Source of the DNA: Microbacterium trichothecenolyticum
Lineage (GTDB): Bacteria; Actinomycetota; Actinomycetes; Actinomycetales; Microbacteriaceae
Length of the DNA stretch: 64,000 nucleotides
Assembly (NCBI RefSeq): GCF_000956465.1
Contig: NZ_JYJA01000026.1
Location: forward strand, 61,984 to 125,983
Direction of reading: 5' to 3'
Under the pieces are notes generated by a model. It worked only from the letters and a program-made list of their open reading frames with translations, was not told the DNA's origin and ran no database searches. The first letter of the stretch is position 1. Each line of letters opens with the position of its first letter. A program made the translations under genes and the position numbers. Positions 59,401 through 64,000 of the stretch are shown piece after piece.

Positions 59401-60190
59401 CGGCACGACCACCTCGTACGACCTGACGGTGCCCTGGGACGTGCTCGGTGTCGACCCCGCCGATGGCGCCTTCTCGTTCTCGATCCTCGTCAACGACAAC
59501 GACGGCGGCATCCGCGAGGGATTCTACGAATGGGGCAGCGGGATCGGCTCCGGCAAGAACGCAGCGCTGTTCTTGCCGGTCGTGCCGGTCGCGCCGGTCC
59601 CCCCGGCTCAGGCCACCGGCATCGAGGTCGACGGCCGGCCTCTCGACGGCTTCGCGCCCGAGCGCACCGCATACGAGGCGTCCGCGCTCGCCGGAGGACC
59701 CTTGCCGGTGATCACCGCGACCGCGGGCGACGGCATCCGCCTCGAGGTGACGCAGCCGGCGGATGCTCCCGGCACCGCGACCGTGGTCGCATCGGCAGAC
59801 GGGCGGCCGAGTACGACCTACACGATCGCGATCGAGCGTGTCAGAGGCGACGATGCCGCGGTCGAGGCATCCGTCACAGCGCGCTGTGTCGGCGATCGCG
59901 TGCAGTACCTCGTCTCGGTGCGCAACACCTCGGAGTTCGCGTCGGATCTCCGCGCGACCTCGTCGTTCGCAGACGAGAAACGGTCCGGCGTGCCCGCGCA
60001 TGCGACGAGGGTGATCGAACTGCGATCCGCACAGACGACGACCGATGCCGGGCATGTCCGGGTCGCCGCATACGTGCCGTATCTCGCGCCCGATCGCGCA
60101 GCGTCGTACACGAGCGTGGATCTGCCGGTTCCCACCCGCGACTGCACGGTCAGCAACGCCTCATCAGACGAACAGGGAGACCTTGAATGA
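56447..60190 (+). CDS. Secreted clan GH-A glycosidase with carbohydrate-binding modules
   Basis: 1247 residues. Signal peptide to about residue 35 (ending PARAS). A jelly-roll CBM-like module lies at about 37-180. The TIM-barrel catalytic domain at about 285-600 has the acid/base Glu402 in YEIYNEFN and the nucleophile Glu508 in IWLSEHGWT, the arrangement of clan GH-A and most like GH39/GH5-type families. A beta-rich region follows, then a CBM9-like module (about 875-1045; VQWRERGTYVPL, FYEWGSGIGSGKNAALF), and a C-terminal tail. There is no LPXTG. It probably attacks a polymer outside the cell for the locus transporter. Family number and substrate are not certain. The end overlaps the next gene (ATGA at 60187). 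Start could be ATG 56456. Confidence 0.78.
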   Translation: MSPMHRRTVAPVAAMLTAFALVVGILFATSSPARASLTESDSFEGWTTNVSGTPDFVVSADTAVSHDGATAARVEYASPYSNSYVDLRQNIRATGGTTYAMSAWVKTKDLSSSGAAYFVLSGDHSQRVELPAGTNDWTKLEWTYTQPLGSMTFVMRLLVRGVGTVWIDDVRMTAPASQANLVINPSFEEHDPPPGTLAFTDTALVYGVGDADIGVTTLASSVTWDVRASSGQRVDSGAEVVANGEASIDLTALPAGYYSVTMSVTAPVAATRTATLAIVEEAAEAASADHPVGLAVHVNRYSVDQVDSLMGPLSAGTLREGPSWDTIETSPGVYQFPAHFDAQLAAAKARGERPLVILAYFSRWYDGGKTPSSPEGIAAFANYAAAAAAHYGSDVDYEIYNEFNHTFNNGACGMTAACYMDLLVPAAAAIHAAAPGARVVGPVSAGAKWDFMEDLFALGALEHLDVVSYHTYDFPVAPEGRTEAGVGTLRALIEQYAPGSRIPIWLSEHGWTTTTGGTTELQQAAYIVRSAALLEAAGVDRVVYYELIDSGANPAEQEHNFGISRLPTDGGTALTPKPAYPALAVFNRLTAGRELSGLQRLDGAIVAEYTDAAGDVLRMMWATGDSVTLAADTGSTARLVKGDGRSWRAQPNGRVEVTVGANPVYLTGTLATPTRVADPAVHIDTPDRVPLDGAPSVGVTVDRATLGVTGDVSVFGPVGAGTTLTGAAAEAAGAVTLASMRELGPHPVAYTVRSGDAVIAFVDDITTVVENPVLSLGPVADEEGAALALNVQNLAGAPTAEVGDIAWTVGSVSGTQPAVQVAGGDTAALQLDLGDVATWQPYPFTVTASAGSKERKLAGTTALAPIAAAPSDGTPVQWRERGTYVPLSGAVATADDLGGTFTVSWSEDGLRVRADVQDQDHTAAATIDRLWAGDSLQFAVARGLPGADPASRVELGAYLGADGAGVYRYTAPVGVVDAAAAITRDGTTTSYDLTVPWDVLGVDPADGAFSFSILVNDNDGGIREGFYEWGSGIGSGKNAALFLPVVPVAPVPPAQATGIEVDGRPLDGFAPERTAYEASALAGGPLPVITATAGDGIRLEVTQPADAPGTATVVASADGRPSTTYTIAIERVRGDDAAVEASVTARCVGDRVQYLVSVRNTSEFASDLRATSSFADEKRSGVPAHATRVIELRSAQTTTDAGHVRVAAYVPYLAPDRAASYTSVDLPVPTRDCTVSNASSDEQGDLE

Positions 60191-61584
60191 CCGCACCCAC
60201 CCGTTACGCGATCGTCGGCACCGGAGCCCGCGCGCAGATGTACATCGATGCGCTGAGCGGACCCTACGCCGACATCGCCGAGCTCGTCGCCTGGGCCGAT
60301 CCGAACCCGGGGCGCCTGGAGTGGAACGAGCGGAAGGTCCTCGCGGCCGGCCGGCCGGCACCCACCCAGATCGGTGCGGGGGAGCTGTCGGACGCGGTCG
60401 ACCGGCTGGACATCGACCGGGTCATCGTCACCGCGCCCGACTTCGCCCACGCCGACCTCGTGGTCGCAGCACTCCACGGCGGCGCCGACGTGGTGGTGGA
60501 GAAGCCGTTGACCACGGACGCGGACGGCGTCCGTCGCATCGCCGAGGCGGTCCAGGCCACCGGTCGTGCGGTGACCGTCACCTTCAATTACCGGTACTCG
60601 CCGCGCAACGCCATGCTCAAGCGCGTCATCGAGAGCGGCGAGATCGGCGACGTCACCTCTGTGCACTTCGAGTGGCTGCTCGACACCTCGCACGGTGCCG
60701 ACTACTTCCGTCGCTGGCACCGGCAGAAGCACAACTCGGGCGGTCTGCTCGTCCACAAGTCGTCGCACCACTTCGACCTGGTCAACTGGTGGCTCGCCGA
60801 CCTGCCCGTCCGCGTCTTCGCCAGCGGCGGACTCCGCTTCTACGGAGCGCAGAACGCCGCGCGACGCGGACTGGGGGAGAGGCCAGGGCGCGGCACCGTC
60901 GACGCCGCCCGGCGGGATCCGTTCGCGCTCGACCTGCGCGAGCACGACGTGCTGCGCGGGCTGTACTACGAGCAGGAGCAGCATGACGGGTATCTGCGCG
61001 ACCGGGATGTGTTCGACGAGGGCATCAGCATCGAAGACAACCTCTCGCTCGTCGTCGACTACGCGACGGGTGCCAGCATGACCTACGCGCTCAACGCGCA
61101 TTCCCCGTGGGAGGGGTACACCGTCGCCGTCAACGGCACGGCGGGTCGTGCCGAGCTGTCGGTCGTCGAGCGCGGCGCCATCCTGCTCGACGGGTCCGGG
61201 CGACAGCACGTCGTCGACCCGAGCGCGCGCCCCGAATCGGTCGCCGACGAGACCGGACGCCCGGTCGGCGAGCGCCTGGTGGTCCAGCGGCACTTCGACG
61301 CGGCGCGTGAGGTTGCGATCCCCCACGCGGCCGGCGGACACGGCGGCGCCGACGACGCCCTGCTTCGTGACCTGCTCCTCGGAGCGGAGGCCGATCCGCT
61401 CGGGCAGGCCGCGACCTGGCTCGACGGCGTCCGCGCCATGGCAGTAGGTGTGGCGGGCAACGACTCGCTTGCCGCCGGAGCGCCGGTGCTGATCCGCGAC
61501 CTCCCCTTCGGCGCCGCCGCGACCGCACTGGCCGCTGCCGAAGCAGGGCAGGCCGTCGGCATCCCGGTGGCGGTGTCCCGATGA
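60187..61584 (+). CDS. Gfo/Idh/MocA-family oxidoreductase
   Basis: 465 residues, longer than the usual 350. The NAD(P)-binding motif YAIVGTGARAQMYIDAL opens it, EKPLTTDADGVRRIAEA contains the catalytic-site Lys of the family, and the substrate part includes FNYRYSPRNAMLKRVI and HKSSHHFDLVNWWLADLPVRV with the conserved His. It acts on sugar or cyclitol-type substrates in relatives. The start overlaps the glycosidase stop and the stop overlaps the esterase start, so it is translationally coupled. Its reaction here is unknown; oxidation of a sugar released by the locus enzymes is inferred. Confidence 0.88.
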   Translation: MTAPTRYAIVGTGARAQMYIDALSGPYADIAELVAWADPNPGRLEWNERKVLAAGRPAPTQIGAGELSDAVDRLDIDRVIVTAPDFAHADLVVAALHGGADVVVEKPLTTDADGVRRIAEAVQATGRAVTVTFNYRYSPRNAMLKRVIESGEIGDVTSVHFEWLLDTSHGADYFRRWHRQKHNSGGLLVHKSSHHFDLVNWWLADLPVRVFASGGLRFYGAQNAARRGLGERPGRGTVDAARRDPFALDLREHDVLRGLYYEQEQHDGYLRDRDVFDEGISIEDNLSLVVDYATGASMTYALNAHSPWEGYTVAVNGTAGRAELSVVERGAILLDGSGRQHVVDPSARPESVADETGRPVGERLVVQRHFDAAREVAIPHAAGGHGGADDALLRDLLLGAEADPLGQAATWLDGVRAMAVGVAGNDSLAAGAPVLIRDLPFGAAATALAAAEAGQAVGIPVAVSR

Positions 61585-62594
61585 CGAGGTTCGATCTTCC
61601 GGTAGAGGAGCTCCACCGCTTCGGGCCGGACGTCGCAGAGCCCGACGACTTCGACCGGTTCTGGGCTCAGACCATCGCAGAGGCACGGGATGCCGGCGGC
61701 CGCGTCACCGTCACCGACGTCGACGTGCCGCTGCGCGCCGTCGAGGCGCGCGAGCTCACCTTCCCCGGGTTCGCGGGCGATCCCGTGCGGGCCTGGTACC
61801 TCCGCCCGGCGGGCGTTGCCACCGACCTGCCCGCGGTCGTCGAGTTCCTCGGGTACGGCGGCGGGAGAGGGATGCCGCAGCAGCGGCTCACCTGGGCGGC
61901 CGCGGGCTTCGCCCACATCGTCATGGACACGCGCGGGCAGGCGGCCGCCGACACCGCCGACCCCCACGGGTCGGACCCGAGCGTGCCGGGGTTCCTGACG
62001 CGCGGCATCGGAGAGCCGGCGACCTACTACTACCGCAGGGTGTTCACCGACGGCGTCCGATGCGTGGACGCGGTGCGCGGTCTCGAGGGCATCGACCGCT
62101 CCGCGGTCGCCGTCGCCGGCGGCAGCCAGGGTGGCGGCATCGCGCTGGCCGTCGCCGGACTGCGCCACGATCTCGTGGCGGCGATCGTGGACTACCCCTT
62201 CCTCTGCCACTTCCGCCGCGCCGTCGGGATGACCGGGCGCGAGCCCTACCAGGAGGTCGCCCGCTACCTGGCGATCCACCGCGACCGCACCGACGCGGTG
62301 TTCCGCACCCTGTCGTACTTCGACGGCGTGAACTTCGCCGCGCGCGCGACCGCACCCGCACTGTTCTCTGTCGGCCTGCAAGACCCGGTGTGCCCACCGT
62401 CGACGGTGTTCGCGGCGTACAACGCGTACGCGGCATCCGTGAAAGAGATGGTGACATTCGAGTTCAACGAGCACGAGGGCGGCGGGGCCGGGCACTGGCC
62501 GCGCCAGGCGGGCTTCCTCGAGGAGCAGCTGGCCTCCGCCGCGCGTGCCGACCGCAAGCGGGACATCCCCGTGCTCGCGGCCCCGGGTCAGTAG
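61581..62594 (+). CDS. CE7-family acetyl esterase (AXE1/cephalosporin C deacetylase type)
   Basis: 337 residues. The fold opens with VEELHRFGPDVAEPDDFDRFWAQT, typical of the AXE1 domain; FLGYGGGRGMPQQRLTWAAAGFAHIVMDTRGQ gives the oxyanion region. The nucleophile Ser is in AGGSQGGG, the Asp in VGLQDPVCPPSTVFAAYN and the His in HEGGGAGHW. CE7 esterases deacetylate acetylated xylo- or other oligosaccharides inside cells. No signal peptide. The start ATG 61581 overlaps the upstream stop. Acetylated oligosaccharides of the locus are its probable substrate. Confidence 0.88.
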   Translation: MTRFDLPVEELHRFGPDVAEPDDFDRFWAQTIAEARDAGGRVTVTDVDVPLRAVEARELTFPGFAGDPVRAWYLRPAGVATDLPAVVEFLGYGGGRGMPQQRLTWAAAGFAHIVMDTRGQAAADTADPHGSDPSVPGFLTRGIGEPATYYYRRVFTDGVRCVDAVRGLEGIDRSAVAVAGGSQGGGIALAVAGLRHDLVAAIVDYPFLCHFRRAVGMTGREPYQEVARYLAIHRDRTDAVFRTLSYFDGVNFAARATAPALFSVGLQDPVCPPSTVFAAYNAYAASVKEMVTFEFNEHEGGGAGHWPRQAGFLEEQLASAARADRKRDIPVLAAPGQ

Positions 62595-62597
62595 GAT
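62592..62597 (+). promoter_or_regulatory. -10 hexamer of a leaderless LacI gene
   Basis: TAGGAT fits TANNNT and ends 6 bases before ATG 62604; it overlaps the TAG stop of the esterase gene. No ribosome site is present. The regulator may therefore have its own leaderless message within the operon end. Confidence 0.5.
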
Positions 62598-62603
62598 CAC
62601 GAG

Positions 62604-63599
62604 ATGGTCACGCAACGCGCTGTGCGCTTGAGCGACGTCGCCGCAGTGGCAGGAGTGTCGAAGGCGACGGCGTCGAAGGCCCTCAACGACAGCCCCGTCG
62701 TGTCTGCGGCGACCAAGGCGCGCGTGCGCGAGGCCGCCGAACGGCTCGACTTCCGTCCGAACGCGCTGGCGCTGTCGTTCGCCTCGGGTCGCAGCCGAAC
62801 CGTCGGCCTCCTCACGCATCGGGCGACGGCGACCTTCTCCCGCGCCGTCGTCATGGGAGCGATCCTCGAACTGGGCCGCCGTGAGCGCGCCGCGCTGGTC
62901 TTCGACGGGCGCATCAACGCCCACCACGAGATGACCGAGAGCATCCGCACCCTCCGCGACCGTCGCATCGACGGGCTCCTCGTCGTCGGCGCAGGCTTCG
63001 GGCGGGTCACACCGTCCATCACCCACCAGTTCGAGGTTCCGGTGACATACGCCTTCGCGGCATCCGACAACCCCGATGATTCCGTGTTCGTGCCCGACAA
63101 CGAGCACGCCGGCTACCTGGCCGCGCGCCATCTGCTCTCGCTCGGCCGCACACGGATCGCCCATGTCACGGCGGATGCCGACGACCTCGCGGTCCGACGC
63201 CGCGAAGCGGGCTTCCGCCGCGCGCTCGCCGAGGCCGGCGTGCCGTCGCTGCCGACCCTCTACGGCAGCTGGCGGCGCGAGTGGGGCGAGCAGGCCGTCG
63301 GCGCGCTGCAGTCGTCGGGCACGGAGTTCGACGCCGTGTTCTGCGGCAACGACCACATCGGCTTCGGGGTGCTCGACGCCCTCGAGACCGCCGGGATGGA
63401 CGTGCCGGACGACGTCGCCGTCGTGGGCGTCGACAACTGGGAGGAAGTCATCCTCGACCAGAAGCTCCGGCGCCTCACCACGATCGACCTCGACCTGACC
63501 GGCGTGGGGCGGGTGGCAGCCGACAACGTCATCGAGCCCGCGGCGACAGGCGGCGAGCGGTTCGTCGAGCCCCGGCTCATCCTCGGTCCGTCGACCTAG
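62604..63599 (+). CDS. LacI-family transcriptional regulator of carbohydrate locus 2
   Basis: 331 residues. N-terminal helix-turn-helix VRLSDVAAVAGVSKATASKALND and hinge NALALSFASGRS; the effector domain has TVGLLTHRATATFSRAVVMGAIL and the conserved FDAVFCGNDHIGFGVLDAL and VAVVGVDNWEE motifs. ATG 62604 fits a leaderless promoter. It is the last gene of the locus 2 operon. Both operator candidates (52256, 52956) contain TGAAACCGGTTG. No copy of this site is seen before its own start. Confidence 0.9.
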   Translation: MVTQRAVRLSDVAAVAGVSKATASKALNDSPVVSAATKARVREAAERLDFRPNALALSFASGRSRTVGLLTHRATATFSRAVVMGAILELGRRERAALVFDGRINAHHEMTESIRTLRDRRIDGLLVVGAGFGRVTPSITHQFEVPVTYAFAASDNPDDSVFVPDNEHAGYLAARHLLSLGRTRIAHVTADADDLAVRRREAGFRRALAEAGVPSLPTLYGSWRREWGEQAVGALQSSGTEFDAVFCGNDHIGFGVLDALETAGMDVPDDVAVVGVDNWEEVILDQKLRRLTTIDLDLTGVGRVAADNVIEPAATGGERFVEPRLILGPST

Positions 63600-63639
63600 G
63601 ACGCGACGCCGATGACGTGACCCGGCGGCGAGACGTGAA

Positions 63640-63666
63640 CCTCGCGATCCATCGGTGATGGCGAGG
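63640..63666. terminator. Possible hairpin after carbohydrate locus 2
   Basis: CCTCG at 63640-63644 with CGAGG at 63662-63666 and CCATC at 63649-63653 with GATGG at 63657-63661 form a stem with a 4-base bulge and loop GGT. It is 40 bases after the LacI stop. Weaker than the other hairpins. Confidence 0.35.
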
Positions 63667-63824
63667 CGACGCCGGAGGCGCGAAGTGGACGCGACGGCGG
63701 GAGTCGAACTCGACCTCCGCGTTAACGACGAGATGCATCAACCTGCGAAAACTGCGGGATTCCGCGGGAGTTGAGCCTTCGTGGATGCGCCTCGATCACG
63801 TCGATCGGGGGTCGTTTCCGCGAA

Positions 63825-63846
63825 AGTGTGGGCAAAGTGTGGGCAA
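63825..63846. repeat. Tandem 11-bp repeat
   Basis: AGTGTGGGCAA occurs twice without a gap (63825-63835 and 63836-63846), in the non-coding stretch before the insertion sequence. Origin is unknown. Confidence 0.75.
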
Positions 63847-63891
63847 GTTTCGGCGCTGCGCGAGGGGGCGATTTCTAAAACTGACGGAGGT

Positions 63892-64000
63892 TGTTGACAG
63901 TTGGGTCTTCCGATTGGGAGGAAGAGTCCATGTCAGACAGGGAGCTCGAGCGGCGGGCGAATCACAAGCTCGCGGTGTTGCGCCACGTCGAGGAGGTCAG
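63892..64000 (+). mobile_element. Left part of an IS481-type insertion sequence (truncated by window end)
   Basis: A transposase-type reading frame begins at 63930. TGTTGACAGTTGGG at 63892 is a candidate left terminal inverted repeat, since IS481-family ends start with TGT, but the right end is outside the window and cannot be compared. Confidence 0.5.
63930..64000 (+). CDS. IS481-family transposase, N-terminal fragment
   Basis: ATG 63930 with GGGAGGAAG upstream opens a frame that runs off the window. The visible 23 residues begin MSDRELERRANHKLAVLRH and continue VEEV, close to the typical N-terminus of IS481-type transposases (xHRLAVLRHAEEVSGN) that precedes a helix-turn-helix and DDE domain. 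The rest, including the catalytic residues, lies outside the window, so it is unknown whether the gene is intact. Confidence 0.7.
   Translation, partial: MSDRELERRANHKLAVLRHVEEV

Larger units (their letters stand above)
63600..63891. other. Non-coding stretch before the insertion sequence
   Basis: No gene that I can support. It holds the hairpin at 63640, several short open frames without domain or ribosome site, and a tandem duplication of the 11-mer AGTGTGGGCAA at 63825-63846. The AT content rises toward 63880. It resembles degraded mobile-element DNA but this is not proved. Confidence 0.4.

Noticed and set aside
56426..60055. Open frame of 1209 codons on the minus strand
   Set aside because: Antisense to the secreted clan GH-A glycosidase; low-complexity Arg/Val/His composition and no domain.
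63690..63725. tRNA-like 3' part on the minus strand (GAGTTCGACTCC with TTCGA loop)
   Set aside because: The T-stem does not pair (mismatches at two of five positions), and no acceptor stem, D-arm or anticodon arm could be found.
63725..63880. Possible integrase C-terminus on the minus strand (frame with KLAHTLPTLSRKR)
   Set aside because: The frame is closed by a TAG a few codons upstream, has no start and no catalytic Arg-His-Arg-Tyr set. It is at most a remnant.
1..64000. CRISPR array, rRNA, riboswitch or replication origin
   Set aside because: No regularly spaced direct repeats with unique spacers, no rRNA-like sequence, no recognisable riboswitch core and no DnaA-box cluster were seen by eye. 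A covariance-model scan would be needed to exclude small RNAs.

Overview
The window is high-GC DNA with dense genes, short intergenic gaps, GTG starts and many ATGA or GTGA stop-start overlaps. Gene content (MsiK-dependent type sugar ABC systems without their own ATPase, a DUF222/HNH protein, a deazaflavin-type DUF385 protein, a large LAL-type LuxR regulator) points to an actinobacterium. Codon habits and protein style resemble Microbacteriaceae, most likely Microbacterium. That assignment is an impression from the sequence, not a database result.

Layout. 4-747: FetB-type permease. 851-15333: carbohydrate locus 1, with a LacI regulator, lipoprotein binding protein, two sugar permeases, DUF624 protein, GH36, two GH43 enzymes, a 2-hydroxyacid dehydrogenase and a large secreted lyase-like protein. 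Three related operator-like palindromes lie before the regulator, the transporter operon and the lyase. 15392-17365: an unnamed protein, an orphan Hcp-like (type VI secretion tube family) protein and a macrodomain protein. 17422-20223: OmpR-type two-component system and a PepSY-like membrane-anchored protein, both preceded by CTTCAG direct repeats. 20325-23219: LAL/LuxR regulator. 23336-27214: secreted subtilase fused to a seven-repeat propeller. 27305-35023: DUF1275 protein, quinone reductase, HNH protein, DUF385 protein and a MoxR-type AAA plus VWA pair. 35092-37802: small proteins, a DksA/TraR zinc-finger protein behind a leader with a strong terminator, a GIN-domain lipoprotein and a GNAT acetyltransferase.

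37873-46300 is the most distinctive region. An amino-acid permease, an alanine-racemase-family enzyme and an IclR regulator form one operon on the minus strand. It diverges from a plus-strand operon of homoserine dehydrogenase, aldehyde dehydrogenase and aspartate ammonia-lyase with 4-base overlaps. Read as a pathway, this converts homoserine to aspartate semialdehyde, aspartate and fumarate, so I propose a homoserine catabolic module. It is followed by an Lrp/AsnC regulator divergent from a transsulfuration-type PLP enzyme and a homocysteine S-methyltransferase.

49157-63599 is carbohydrate locus 2: GH38 alpha-mannosidase, a small esterase, a sugar ABC system, a secreted clan GH-A glycosidase with a CBM9-like domain, a Gfo/Idh/MocA oxidoreductase, a CE7 esterase and a LacI regulator. 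Two sites sharing the 12-mer TGAAACCGGTTG are its likely operators. In both carbohydrate loci a perfect GC hairpin separates the binding-protein gene from its permeases. The last 110 bases contain the start of an IS481-type transposase. Several genes begin 6-7 bases after a TANNNT-like -10 hexamer, suggesting leaderless transcripts are common here.
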